NCBI GenBank assembly: GCA_964505265.1
Contig: CAZDGN010000006.1
Location: forward strand, 25,474-89,473
Origin: CAILUF01 sp964505265
Lineage (GTDB): Bacteria > Pseudomonadota > Alphaproteobacteria > Rickettsiales > UBA1997
Direction of reading: 5' to 3'
Length of the DNA stretch: 64,000 bases
The notes under the pieces were generated by a model, which was not told the DNA's origin, did not search any database, and saw nothing but the letters and a program-made list of their open reading frames with translations. The translations under genes and the position numbers were made by a program. The number at the start of each line of letters is the position of its first letter. The first letter of the stretch is position 1. This document shows, one piece after another, positions 17,430 through 26,760 of this stretch.

Positions 17430-20354
17430 TTATTTTAATAATTTTGCTAAATATTTTCCAGTAACCGAGTTTTTATCTTTAGCAATTTTCTCTGGCGTGC
17501 CTTCGGCAACAATATATCCACCTTTTTCACCACCACAAGGTCCGATATCAATAATCCAATCTGCGGTTTTTAAAACATCTAAATTATGCTCAATAACTAA
17601 AATAGAGTTGCCAGACTCAACCAATTTATGCAACACTTTTAACAATTTATTAATATCTTCAAAATGCAATCCAGTTGTTGGCTCATCAAGAATATATAAG
17701 GTATCGCCCGTGGCTTTTCTACTTAACTCCTTAGCTAATTTTATTCTTTGAGCTTCGCCACCGGATAGAGTTGTGGCACTTTGCCCAATCTTAATATAAC
17801 CCAAACCCACATCACATAAGGCTTTGAATTTATCTTGAATATGGGGCATTTGAGCAAAAAAATTATAAGCATCTTCCGCGGTCATTTCTAAAATATCTGA
17901 AATTGATTTATCCTTATATTTTATTTCTAGAGTTTCGCGGTTATAACGCTTGCCATGACATGTTTCGCACTTAACATAAACATCTGGCAAGAAATGCATC
18001 TCTATTTTTATTACCCCATCACCTTGGCAGGTTTCACACCTTCCGCCCTTAACATTAAAAGAAAATCTGCCAACCTTATATCCCCTAGCTTTTGACTCTG
18101 GTAAATTAGCATAAAATTCACGAATAAAACTAAAAGCTCCAATATAAGTACATGGGTTAGAGCGAGGAGTTCTGCCGATTGGCGATTGGTCAATTTCAAT
18201 AATTTTATCAATAAAATGATGCCCAAACAAACCCTGATAAGGTCCCGGCATAACTCTTGCTTTGTTGACAATTTTGTTTAAGGCTGGATATAAAGTTTTA
18301 ATAATCAAGCTGGATTTTCCACCACCAGAAATTCCCGACACTGCAACAAATACTTTTAAAGGCAAATTTAGATCAACATTTTTTAAATTATTTAAAGTTG
18401 CCCCTTTTAATTTAATCATTTTTTGAGCATCGATTTTTCTTCTTTTGGCTGGAATTTCAATGTTTTTTTTGCCACTCAAATATTGACCAGTAATACTATT
18501 GTCGTCGGCAACAACATAATCTGGCTTACCCTGAGAAATTATTTTTCCACCGTGAATACCAGCACCCGGCCCAACATCGATAAGATACTGAGCCTCTCTC
18601 ATCATTTCTTCGTCATGCTCAACAACTATAACCGAATTACCAAGATCACGTAAATTTTTTAGGGTCTGAATCAATTTATTATTATCAGATTGATGAAGTC
18701 CAATAGAGGGTTCGTCAAGAACATATAAAACCCCCGACAAACCCGAACCTATTTGCGAAGCCAATCTAATACGCTGGGCTTCACCACCAGATAACGTTCC
18801 GGCTTCACGATTTATAGTTAAATATTCTAATCCAACATTTGATAAAAATCCAAGCCTACGCGATATTTCTTTAAGCAATCTTTCAGAAATTTGTTTTTGC
18901 ATTGGTGTTAGATATTTTGGCAAGTCGGTAAACCATTCAATAGATTTTTCTACCGACATTGCGGTGACTTCGCCAATATGCTTTCCGGCAATTTTTATTG
19001 ACAATGCCTGTTCATTGAGTCTATATCCATTGCAAGAGTCGCATTTTTTATTAGCTTGATATTTCAAAAATTCATCACCCTCATCTTCTGCAACTTTTTC
19101 TTCGAGTCGTTTTTTTAAATTATTTACTATACCATCAAAAGTCTTTTTTACCTTAACTGACTTAAGTCCATCTTCAATTTTTAATTCAATTTCTTCGCCT
19201 CCAGTGCCATAAAAAATTTTATCTTTTATTTCTTTAGAAAGCGATTTAAAAGGAACATCGAGGCTAAATTTATAGTGATTTGCCATTGCTGTTAAAATCT
19301 GCATATAAAACCTCTCTTGAACACCTTGCCAGATGGAAATGGCGCCTTGCCTTAAGGATAAATTCTCATCCTCAACCAGCAAATCAACATTAAAATACTT
19401 TTCGGTTCCAAGGCCGTCGCATTTTTTACAAGCACCAAATGGCGAATTAAAAGAAAATAATCGTGGTTCGATTTCGGCAATTGTAAAGCCCGATTCTGGA
19501 CATGAAAATTTTTCACTAAATAAAACAATATTATCAACTTTTGCCGTTAACAGTTCGTTATTGTCGATATTTTCAGGTTTTTTTGAAGTTTTTTTAGTTT
19601 TTTCTTTTACTAAATTTTCTTCTTCAGGCAAACTTACAATTTCAACATAAATTAGACCGTCGGCAATTTTCAAAGCATTTTCAACCGAATCTGAAACCCG
19701 ATTTCCAAGGTCTTCAGAGATTACAATTCTATCGACAACAATTTCAATATTATGTTTTTTATTCTTATCAAGCTGAGGCAAAACTTCGTTTAAATCGTGA
19801 ATTTTACCATCGATTTTAATACGCTGAAAGCCTTGCTTTCTAGCTCCCATCATTTCTTTGCGAAACTCGCCTTTGGTGCCACGAACTATCGGGGCTAAAA
19901 TATATATTCTAGTTTTTTTGGGAAGTTGTAAAATTTTATCAACTATTACCGAAGCCGACTGGCTTTGAATGGGTTTGCCAGTAACTGGAGAATATGGCAC
20001 ACCAATTCTAGCAAATAATAATCGATAATGATCATATATTTCTGTAACAGTTCCAACGGTTGAGCGCGGATTTCTTGAGGTGGTTTTTTGATCAATAGCA
20101 ATAGCTGGTGATAGCCCCGTGATTGACTCTACATCAGGCTTATCCTGCATATCTAAAAATTGTCTAGCATATGAAGAAAGACTTTCGATAAATCTTCTTT
20201 GACCTTCAGCATAAATAGTATCAAACACTAAAGAAGATTTTCCTGAACCGCTTAAACCCGTGACTACAATCAATTCATTTTTTGGAATTTCGATATTAAC
20301 ATTTTTCAAATTATGTTCTTTGGCGCCAACAACTTTAATAAATTTCTCTTCCAT
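17430..20354 (-). CDS. uvrA: Excinuclease ABC subunit A
   Basis: Damage-recognition ATPase of nucleotide excision repair; 974 residues, full length. Two ABC modules: Walker A GLSGSGKSSL (about 33-42) and GISGGGKSSL (about 655), signature LSGGEAQRI twice, and two DEP Walker B regions (VLDEPSIGLH, ILDEPTTGLH). Zinc modules are seen as CKKCDGLG...CDSCNGYR and CETCQGDG...CETCHGKR. A short Lys/Glu-rich insertion lies near residue 245 (KEKTKKTSKKPEN). Together with the photolyase at 57-58.6 kb this organism has at least two routes for UV-lesion repair. Confidence 0.98.
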   Translation of the reverse strand: MEEKFIKVVGAKEHNLKNVNIEIPKNELIVVTGLSGSGKSSLVFDTIYAEGQRRFIESLSSYARQFLDMQDKPDVESITGLSPAIAIDQKTTSRNPRSTVGTVTEIYDHYRLLFARIGVPYSPVTGKPIQSQSASVIVDKILQLPKKTRIYILAPIVRGTKGEFRKEMMGARKQGFQRIKIDGKIHDLNEVLPQLDKNKKHNIEIVVDRIVISEDLGNRVSDSVENALKIADGLIYVEIVSLPEEENLVKEKTKKTSKKPENIDNNELLTAKVDNIVLFSEKFSCPESGFTIAEIEPRLFSFNSPFGACKKCDGLGTEKYFNVDLLVEDENLSLRQGAISIWQGVQERFYMQILTAMANHYKFSLDVPFKSLSKEIKDKIFYGTGGEEIELKIEDGLKSVKVKKTFDGIVNNLKKRLEEKVAEDEGDEFLKYQANKKCDSCNGYRLNEQALSIKIAGKHIGEVTAMSVEKSIEWFTDLPKYLTPMQKQISERLLKEISRRLGFLSNVGLEYLTINREAGTLSGGEAQRIRLASQIGSGLSGVLYVLDEPSIGLHQSDNNKLIQTLKNLRDLGNSVIVVEHDEEMMREAQYLIDVGPGAGIHGGKIISQGKPDYVVADDNSITGQYLSGKKNIEIPAKRRKIDAQKMIKLKGATLNNLKNVDLNLPLKVFVAVSGISGGGKSSLIIKTLYPALNKIVNKARVMPGPYQGLFGHHFIDKIIEIDQSPIGRTPRSNPCTYIGAFSFIREFYANLPESKARGYKVGRFSFNVKGGRCETCQGDGVIKIEMHFLPDVYVKCETCHGKRYNRETLEIKYKDKSISDILEMTAEDAYNFFAQMPHIQDKFKALCDVGLGYIKIGQSATTLSGGEAQRIKLAKELSRKATGDTLYILDEPTTGLHFEDINKLLKVLHKLVESGNSILVIEHNLDVLKTADWIIDIGPCGGEKGGYIVAEGTPEKIAKDKNSVTGKYLAKLLK

Positions 20355-20448
20355 TTTTTAAGATTTTTTAATTTTAATTTAAGGGATATATTTTTATAAA
20401 TTATATTAATAACATATAGCAAAAAAATATGCTATTAATTTTTTAGAT

Positions 20449-21069
20449 TTATAAAGTTAAAATTAGTTTCTCTCGATAAAATTCATATTTGTAAAATCGC
20501 TTTAAAAAACTCATACCAAGCAACGGAACCGACAAATCTGATTCAGTAATTGAAGCCTCAACATTATAAAATTTAACCCCCGAAACATCAATTTCATCAA
20601 TATTTACACTTGCCCCCCGCACTTTACCATTGGCTGTTTTAAATATTTTATCATAATATAAATTTCTAAAATCTATGCCGATTTCTTCGGCAATTTTTTT
20701 ATCAATTACGGTTTCGCTTGCTCCGGTATCAATCATAAAACGAATATTTTTATTATTTAATTTTAAATCAATATAAAAATGACTATCAGCTGAAATAGCA
20801 ATAATAATTTGTTCGTGATTTTTTATTATTGCTTTTGACGGAAATATTTCTGAAGATACACGATTTTTGACATCGCCAAATTCATATCGAAAACTATATA
20901 AAATTATTGCAAATAATATTATAACCGTCCAAATTAAAATATATTTTAAAACTATTTTACCAGGCATTTCTTTACGAGAAAAACCCATTGCAATTAAGGC
21001 AATAACAATGATAATATAAATAACATTAGCTATTTGCGATCCAGAAAAATCATTATAACTATTTAGCAT
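20449..21069 (-). CDS. Membrane-anchored retropepsin-like aspartic protease
   Basis: 206 residues: two or three N-terminal membrane spans (about 11-28 and 39-60), then a single-lobe aspartic protease domain with FMIDTGASETV (catalytic Asp near 114), KTANGKVRG flap-like segment and PLLGMSFLKRF. This is the TIGR02281/clan AA group, which includes the Rickettsia protease APRc. It would act as a dimer at the periplasmic face. Its start overlaps the 3' end of hisC by seven bases; hemE-hisC-protease form a tight unit. Natural substrates are unknown. Confidence 0.85.
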   Translation of the reverse strand: MLNSYNDFSGSQIANVIYIIIVIALIAMGFSRKEMPGKIVLKYILIWTVIILFAIILYSFRYEFGDVKNRVSSEIFPSKAIIKNHEQIIIAISADSHFYIDLKLNNKNIRFMIDTGASETVIDKKIAEEIGIDFRNLYYDKIFKTANGKVRGASVNIDEIDVSGVKFYNVEASITESDLSVPLLGMSFLKRFYKYEFYREKLILTL

Positions 21070-22151
21070 TTTAATAATTTTTTTAAATTTTCTAAAACTA
21101 TGGAATTTTCTTCATCATTCCCGATACTTAATCTTAAGAAAGATGGTAATCCATAGCCAGCAACTTCTCTTAAAATAATACCTTGTGACAATAAATCTTG
21201 GTTAATTTTTTGTGAATTCTGGGCCGAAAAAAAATCTATTAATATAAAGTTTGCTATTGATGGATAAGCCTCCAAATTGGCAATTTGTTTAAATTCGTCG
21301 CTAAAAATTTTAAGCCATTTAGAATTATGCTGTTTTGAAGCTAAAGTAAAATCATCATCATCTAAAGCATTTAAAGCTGCGATTTGAGCTGGTCCAGAAA
21401 CATTAAAAGGTCCACGAACTTTATTTAAAACCTTAGCAATTTCAAGTGATGAATAGCTCCAGCCAATTCTTAATGATGCCAAACCATATATTTTAGAAAA
21501 TGTTCTTGTCAAAACCACATTTGGAAATTTATCAACTATTTCAAAACCATTATAAAAATCCGAAACATCAACATATTCTTCATAAGCATGATCTAAAACC
21601 AATAAAATATTAGATGGAATTTTGGTAATCAATTCTAAAATTTCAGTTTTATTTAAATATGAACCCGTTGGATTATTTGGATTTGCTAAAAAAATAATTT
21701 TAGTTTTTTTGGTAATAGCATTTAAAATATTGTTAATATTGGTTTTTAAGTTTTTTTCCAAAACCTTTATTGCTCTAGCTCCAACCCTTTGTGCGGAAAT
21801 TGGATACATTAAAAAACCATGTTCAGTATAAATAATTTCATCATCAACCGAGGCAAAAGCCGAAGCAATAAGAGCTAAAATCTCGTCTGAGCCAGCTCCG
21901 CAAACAATTTTATTAGCATCAATTTGATTTTTATGTGCTAATTTTTCTCGCAAATTTGCACATGATCCATCTGCATATCTAAACACATCTTTTGCATGTT
22001 CAATATATTTTATTAAGGCTTTAGGACTTGCTCCAAGAGCATTTTCGTTGGATGATAATTTAATGATGTTTTTATTTTTTGATTTTACTTGAGACTTACC
22101 CGGAACATAATTATTGATATCAAGTAAGTATTTATGAGGCTTTGGATACAT
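21063..22151 (-). CDS. hisC: Histidinol-phosphate aminotransferase
   Basis: Class I/II PLP aminotransferase of 362 residues with LSSNENALGASP near the N terminus, FLANPNNPTGSYL, DHAYEEY and the PLP lysine in RTFSKIYGLASLRIGW. HisC works in histidine synthesis and, in many alphaproteobacteria, also on aromatic amino acids. The only other his gene visible is hisH at 28.8 kb, so the pathway is dispersed at best. It starts one base after the hemE stop and overlaps the protease gene. Confidence 0.9.
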   Translation of the reverse strand: MYPKPHKYLLDINNYVPGKSQVKSKNKNIIKLSSNENALGASPKALIKYIEHAKDVFRYADGSCANLREKLAHKNQIDANKIVCGAGSDEILALIASAFASVDDEIIYTEHGFLMYPISAQRVGARAIKVLEKNLKTNINNILNAITKKTKIIFLANPNNPTGSYLNKTEILELITKIPSNILLVLDHAYEEYVDVSDFYNGFEIVDKFPNVVLTRTFSKIYGLASLRIGWSYSSLEIAKVLNKVRGPFNVSGPAQIAALNALDDDDFTLASKQHNSKWLKIFSDEFKQIANLEAYPSIANFILIDFFSAQNSQKINQDLLSQGIILREVAGYGLPSFLRLSIGNDEENSIVLENLKKLLKC

Positions 22152-22152
22152 A

Positions 22153-23184
22153 TTAATTGCGAATTAATTTTAATAAAAATTCAACATTTTCAATTGGAGT
22201 TTGCGGTAAAATTCCATGACCTAAGTTAAAGATAAAAGGTTTATTTTCAAAGGTTTTAAGGATTTTTCTTACTTCATTTTCGATGATTTTTTTATCACCA
22301 AAGGCCAAGATAAAATTATCAAGATTTCCTTGAATTATTCTATTATTTTTTTCGTAAATATTTTCTATTGCCCAATTTAAATCAAGATTTTGATCAATTG
22401 CCAAGCCATCGCTATTAACCTTTTTTGCAAAAACCTCATAACCGTTTCCAATTGCTTTTGGAAAATAAATTACAGGAATTTCAGGATGATTTAATTTTAG
22501 ATAATTAACAATTTCAATTGCTGGATTTATTACCCATTTTTCTAGGAGAGTTGGTGGTAAAATTCCTGCCCATGAATCAAAGATTTTAACAATATTTGCT
22601 CCAGCTTTAATTTGTGAAGTTAAATATATTTTTAAACTTTCGGTTAAAATTTTTATAAGATTACCAAAATCTTCTTCGTTTTTTAAAGATATTTGACGGA
22701 TTTTTTCAAAATTTTTCGAGCCTCCACCTTCAAGCATATAACAAGCTAAAGTCCAAGGAGCTCCACAAAAACCGATTAAATCAATAGCTTTATCTAATTT
22801 TGATCTAGTGAGGTTTATAGCTTCGTAAACTGGATTTAAATTTTTATTAATATCTTGAGTATTTAATTTTAAAAGATCGCTTTCTAGATTAAAATTAGCC
22901 AATTTTGGACCATGATTTTTAACAAAATCAACTTTAAGTCCTAAAGCATCTGGAATTACTAAAATATCAGAGAAAATAATTGCTGAATCAAAATTAAATC
23001 TGCGAATTGGTTGTAAAGTTACTTCACAAGCTAATTGGGGATTATAACATAAATCTAAAAAATTGTTAATTTTAGAGCGGACTTCTAAATATTCTGGTAA
23101 ATATCTACCAGCTTGCCTCATTATCCAAATTGGTGGTTTAGAACATGATTTTTTATCTTTTAAAATATTAAATAATTTATTCAT
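22153..23184 (-). CDS. hemE: Uroporphyrinogen decarboxylase
   Basis: 343 residues; converts uroporphyrinogen III to coproporphyrinogen III in haem synthesis. Signatures PIWIMRQAGRYLPEY (about 19-33), FSDILVIPDALG and IGFCGAPWTLACYMLEGGGSK are intact. It heads the minus-strand unit hemE-hisC-protease. Its upstream side is the repeat-rich region 23185-23457. hemE bordering the replication origin is a known arrangement in Caulobacter, Rickettsia and Wolbachia, which informs the origin call. Confidence 0.96.
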   Translation of the reverse strand: MNKLFNILKDKKSCSKPPIWIMRQAGRYLPEYLEVRSKINNFLDLCYNPQLACEVTLQPIRRFNFDSAIIFSDILVIPDALGLKVDFVKNHGPKLANFNLESDLLKLNTQDINKNLNPVYEAINLTRSKLDKAIDLIGFCGAPWTLACYMLEGGGSKNFEKIRQISLKNEEDFGNLIKILTESLKIYLTSQIKAGANIVKIFDSWAGILPPTLLEKWVINPAIEIVNYLKLNHPEIPVIYFPKAIGNGYEVFAKKVNSDGLAIDQNLDLNWAIENIYEKNNRIIQGNLDNFILAFGDKKIIENEVRKILKTFENKPFIFNLGHGILPQTPIENVEFLLKLIRN

Positions 23185-23231
23185 TATATTTAGATGTAAT
23201 TAATAGGTGATGTTAATATTTTAATAAACAT

Positions 23232-23251
23232 TTATTAACAAGTTATTAACA
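23232..23251 (+). repeat. 20-base origin repeat, copy 1 (CtrA-type half-site pair)
   Basis: TTATTAACAAGTTATTAACA. Two DnaA-box-like 9-mers 11 bases apart; the centre reads TTAA-CAAGTTA-TTAA, exactly the TTAA-N7-TTAA consensus of the alphaproteobacterial regulator CtrA. Confidence 0.6.
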
Positions 23252-23414
23252 ATTTTACCAACATTAAAATTATTGTAAATAATGCATTTAATAAAGTTAT
23301 TAACAATTTTAAAATGGTTAAAAAAAGGTTATTAACATTAATAAATTTGTTGATAAAATGTTAATATTGTTAATAAGTTTTTCTTTAAAAAAAATATGTT
23401 TAATAAGTTCACTT

Positions 23415-23434
23415 TTATTAACAAGTTATTAACA
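23415..23434 (+). repeat. 20-base origin repeat, copy 2 (CtrA-type half-site pair)
   Basis: Identical in all 20 bases to the copy at 23232-23251, again giving TTAA-N7-TTAA. It is followed directly by further 9-mers at 23437 and 23449, the last ending at the base before the bolA ATG. Confidence 0.6.
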
Positions 23435-23457
23435 TTTTATCAACATAGTTATTAACA

Positions 23458-23715
23458 ATGGAAAAAATAATATTTAAAAAACTACAAGAAGCCTTTGAAC
23501 CAGAGTTATTGAAGGTTGTTAATAATTCTCATCTTCATAGCGGACATTTCGCCGTTGAAAATCCTAAGCATCATAATCAAACACATTTTTTAGTTAAGAT
23601 TTCTGCAAAATCTTTTGCCAATAAATCAAAAATTTCAATTCATCGCGAAATAAATAATTTACTCAAAGATGAATTTAAAAACGGTCTTCATGCTCTTGAA
23701 ATCAAAATAATATGA
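23458..23715 (+). CDS. bolA: BolA-family protein
   Basis: 85 residues with the BolA core VVNNSHLHSGH (about 20-30) and the helix-turn-strand ending LKDEFKNGLHALEIKII. BolA/IbaG proteins partner monothiol glutaredoxins in iron-sulfur trafficking and stress response. The ATG directly abuts the last origin-type 9-mer, so its leader lies inside the putative origin and no Shine-Dalgarno is present. The stop overlaps the next start (ATGA), coupling it to the lipoprotein gene. Confidence 0.88.
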   Translation: MEKIIFKKLQEAFEPELLKVVNNSHLHSGHFAVENPKHHNQTHFLVKISAKSFANKSKISIHREINNLLKDEFKNGLHALEIKII

Positions 23716-24671
23716 ATAAAAAAAATAAATTATTTCTTTTTTTGTTGTTTTTAACTTCGTCATGTTCAAGTTTACAGAAACAAAATCCAATCATCGAAGA
23801 AGCCCCGAAAAAAAATAATGTTTATTTTAAAATTAAACCAAAGAAATTATTGGATTTAAAAGATGGGGTAAAGCCTGCAATTTTGCAAATAAAATGGTGT
23901 AATTTAAATTCAGGAAAATGTCAAGGCGGTTTTACTAGTTATCATTGTAGTTTTGATGATGATAAAAGCTTATGCGGTGATCTCGAAAAAGAATTTAAAG
24001 AAGCTAAAATTATGAAAGAATATGAAAGTTTTGATTATACAAAACTTTTTTTAAAAAGCGGAATATGGTACATAGATAGTATTCAAGAAATTTCAAATAA
24101 TAAATTCGATAAAAAAATATCTAAAATAAAAAATCCTAACGACAATTTATATTTTAATAATCAAAAATTTTTGACAAACCCAACTTTAGATTTAAAAAAA
24201 GATAATCAATTTGCAAGGATGGTTGATTTAATTGGTTTTGGAAGTATAGTTTTTGCAGAAAATATTAAGCCTTCCACCTCTGAACAGTTCATAGTAGAGG
24301 GATTTTTTTTGATTAATGGGGTGTTTTTTATGTCAGTTGGTCGATCGATAAATTATATCAGCACAAAAGATTTTGGTTTTATTAATAATTTTACAACCGC
24401 TCTAAATAAGGATACAAATAAAAATATGGATAGGTTTCTAAGTTTTGAGGTCAAGGAAAATCAAGTTATAAATTTAGGAGATATTGAAATACTTATAAGA
24501 ATTCGTGGTGGCAAAGGAGAAAAAAGAAGAGAGGGTTTGGTTGATTTAGAATTTAAAAATGATTTAGAAAAAATTTTAAAAAATGATGTAGATTTGAAAA
24601 AAATCAAAATCATTTACCAAGAGCCTAAAACTGGTAATTTGATAGGTAAATTTGGTGGTGGATATTTTTAA
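23712..24671 (+). CDS. Putative lipoprotein, unknown function
   Basis: 319 residues. Signal peptide with lipobox LTSSC (Cys about residue 18), so it is probably lipid-anchored. The mature part is Lys/Asn-rich, with paired cysteines (WCNLNSGKC, HCSFDDDKSLC) that could form disulfides, and two hydrophobic strands around residues 175-205. I recognise no family. The ATGA overlap with bolA suggests translation coupling. Its 3' end is three bases from the convergent clpX stop. Confidence 0.7.
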   Translation: MNKKNKLFLFLLFLTSSCSSLQKQNPIIEEAPKKNNVYFKIKPKKLLDLKDGVKPAILQIKWCNLNSGKCQGGFTSYHCSFDDDKSLCGDLEKEFKEAKIMKEYESFDYTKLFLKSGIWYIDSIQEISNNKFDKKISKIKNPNDNLYFNNQKFLTNPTLDLKKDNQFARMVDLIGFGSIVFAENIKPSTSEQFIVEGFFLINGVFFMSVGRSINYISTKDFGFINNFTTALNKDTNKNMDRFLSFEVKENQVINLGDIEILIRIRGGKGEKRREGLVDLEFKNDLEKILKNDVDLKKIKIIYQEPKTGNLIGKFGGGYF

Positions 24672-24674
24672 AAT

Positions 24675-25976
24675 CTACTTTTTATTCTTGGAATCAAGTA
24701 AAGAAATTTCTTTTTTCCTTTCTCTTTCTTCAATTTCTCTGTCAGTTAAATAATCAGTTTTAACATGTTTAGAGTTCTTCAAAGCATCCTTATTAATCGA
24801 TATTGATTTAATATTTTTTTGTGAGGGAATTTCAAACATTGAATCAAGTAAAATATTTTCAACTATGGCTCGAAGACCTCTGGCTCCAGTTTTTCGCTCA
24901 ATAGCATTTTTGGCAATTTCATCAAGAGCATCATCTTCAAAATTTAATTCAACTCTATCCAAGTTAAATAATTTTTGATATTGTTTTACAATAGAATTTT
25001 TCGGTTCAACTAAAATTTGTTTTAAATCTTCTTTGGTTAAGCCGTCAAGAGGTGAGATGATTGGGAGTCTACCGACAATTTCAGGAATCAAACCAAACTT
25101 AATCAAATCATCGGGTTCAACATTGCGAAAAATGTCTTTTCTTGCATAATCTTCCTTTTCTCTAACATCGGCACCAAAGCCAATTGAAGAGCCGGCTCCT
25201 CTTTTAGAAATAATTTTTTCTAAGCCTGAAAAAGCTCCAGCACAAATAAATAAGATGTTTTTAGTATCAATTTGTACATATTCTTGTTGGGCTGATTTTC
25301 TACCTGGTTGGGTCGGAACTGAAGCAACGGTTCCTTCAATAATTTTTAATAAACCTTGTTGAACACCTTCTCCTGAAATATCTCGACGAGAATTATCTTC
25401 AACTTTTCTGGCGATTTTATCAATTTCATCAATATAAACTATACCTCTTTGAGTTTTTTCGATGTCATAATTTGCAGATTGTAAAAGCCTAGAGATGATA
25501 TTTTCAACATCGTCACCGACATATCCAGCCTCGGTTAATGAAGTGGCATCGGCCATAGTAAAAGGAACATCTAAAATTCTGGCAAGAGTTTGAGCAAGAA
25601 GAGTTTTACCACATCCAGTTGGTCCAATCATTAGAATATTTGATTTAGCAATTTCTACCCCGTCGGAACCCAAGAAAGTATTATCTATTCTTTTATAGTG
25701 ATTGTATACAGCAACCGCAAGAACCTTTTTAGCATAATCTTGACCGACAACATAATCATTTAAAATTTTAATTATTTCTTTTGGGGTGGGTTTTTCACCA
25801 GTATTTTTATGAAGTGGTGAGCGCTTATTTTCTTGCTTTAAAATATCCATGCCAAGCTCAATGCATTCGTTGCAAATAAAGGCTGTAGGACCTGCAATTA
25901 GTTTTTTTACCTCATGTTGAGATTTGCCACAAAAAGAGCAGTGCAAATCTTTTTCGTCGTCATGTTTTTTAACCAT
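24675..25976 (-). CDS. clpX: ATP-dependent Clp protease ATP-binding subunit ClpX
   Basis: 433 residues. N-terminal C4 zinc domain (CSFCG...CNECIE, about 13-40), AAA+ core with GPTGCGKTLLAQTLA (about 117-131), Walker B VYIDEIDKI, the pore loop GYVGDD, sensor region and the LLKIIEGT block, and the IGFGADV loop (IGF-type ClpP docking). Unfolds substrates and feeds them to ClpP. It is 15 bases downstream of clpP on the same strand, the standard pair. Confidence 0.98.
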   Translation of the reverse strand: MVKKHDDEKDLHCSFCGKSQHEVKKLIAGPTAFICNECIELGMDILKQENKRSPLHKNTGEKPTPKEIIKILNDYVVGQDYAKKVLAVAVYNHYKRIDNTFLGSDGVEIAKSNILMIGPTGCGKTLLAQTLARILDVPFTMADATSLTEAGYVGDDVENIISRLLQSANYDIEKTQRGIVYIDEIDKIARKVEDNSRRDISGEGVQQGLLKIIEGTVASVPTQPGRKSAQQEYVQIDTKNILFICAGAFSGLEKIISKRGAGSSIGFGADVREKEDYARKDIFRNVEPDDLIKFGLIPEIVGRLPIISPLDGLTKEDLKQILVEPKNSIVKQYQKLFNLDRVELNFEDDALDEIAKNAIERKTGARGLRAIVENILLDSMFEIPSQKNIKSISINKDALKNSKHVKTDYLTDREIEERERKKEISLLDSKNKK

Positions 25977-25991
25977 TTTATATAAATTAAA

Positions 25992-26633
25992 TTAATCTTT
26001 TTTATGTAAATCTTTATTAGAATCCGGTCTTTTTTCAATTACTTTATCAATAATTCCGAATTCCTGAGCTTTTTGCGGAGACATAAAATTATCTCTTTCC
26101 ATTGATTTTTCAATAACTGCAATTTTTTGCCCAGTATGTTTGGCATAAATTTCATTCAGTCTTCTTTTTAGAGCCAAAGTTTCTTGAGCATGGATTTCAA
26201 TATCAGTAGCCTGACCTTGATATCCGCCACTTGGCTGGTGAATCATAATTCTTGAATTTGGTAGACAGAATCTTTTGCCTTCAGCTCCAGCGCAAAGCAA
26301 CAAAGAACCCATTGATGCTGCTTGACCAATGCAAACGGTGTTAACATCAGGAGTTATATATTGCATAGTATCATACATCGCCAAGCCAGAAGTAACAATT
26401 CCCCCAGGAGAATTGATATAGAAGTAAATATCTTTTTTCGGATCTTCCGATTCTAAAAATAACAATTGAGCTACAATTAAAGAGGATACTTGGTCGTTCA
26501 CTGGACCGCATAAAAAAATAATTCTTTCTTTTAAAAGTCTAGAATAAATATCAAATGAACGCTCGCCTTTAGGGGTTTGTTCAATGACCATAGGCACTAA
26601 ATAATTTGCAAGATCTGGAGTTTTATCAAACAT
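25992..26633 (-). CDS. clpP: ATP-dependent Clp protease proteolytic subunit
   Basis: 213 residues with the Ser in GQAASMGSLLL (about 107), His in IMIHQPSGG (about 132) and Asp in MERDNFMSP (about 181). Forms the 14-mer degradation chamber. It leads the clpP-clpX unit and is divergent from grpE with 127 bases between starts. The N terminus MFDKTPDLANYLVPMVIEQ is the usual short propeptide region. Confidence 0.97.
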   Translation of the reverse strand: MFDKTPDLANYLVPMVIEQTPKGERSFDIYSRLLKERIIFLCGPVNDQVSSLIVAQLLFLESEDPKKDIYFYINSPGGIVTSGLAMYDTMQYITPDVNTVCIGQAASMGSLLLCAGAEGKRFCLPNSRIMIHQPSGGYQGQATDIEIHAQETLALKRRLNEIYAKHTGQKIAVIEKSMERDNFMSPQKAQEFGIIDKVIEKRPDSNKDLHKKD

Positions 26634-26760
26634 ATTTTCAAAATTAAATTTAAAGGTATAACTAAATTATAAAGATTTTTTTTTATTGCAACCTTGAAAG
26701 TCTTTTTTTTAAAAATTAAATGTTTTATTATTTTAAAAAATTAAATCTAATATTAAAATT

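Larger units (their letters stand above)
23213..23457. other. Candidate chromosomal replication origin (oriC) between hemE and bolA
   Basis: The gap holds ten 9-mers matching TTATTAACA or TTATCAACA. Forward: 23232, 23243, 23297, 23329, 23415, 23426, 23437 (TTATCAACA) and 23449; reverse: 23348-23356 (TTATCAACA) and 23368-23376. These differ from the E. coli DnaA box TTATCCACA by one or two bases. The last four start 11, 11 and 12 bases apart, i.e. on one helix face. Background is almost pure A/T, fitting an unwinding element. hemE-adjacent origins are established in related alphaproteobacteria. Not proven by sequence alone. Confidence 0.65.
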
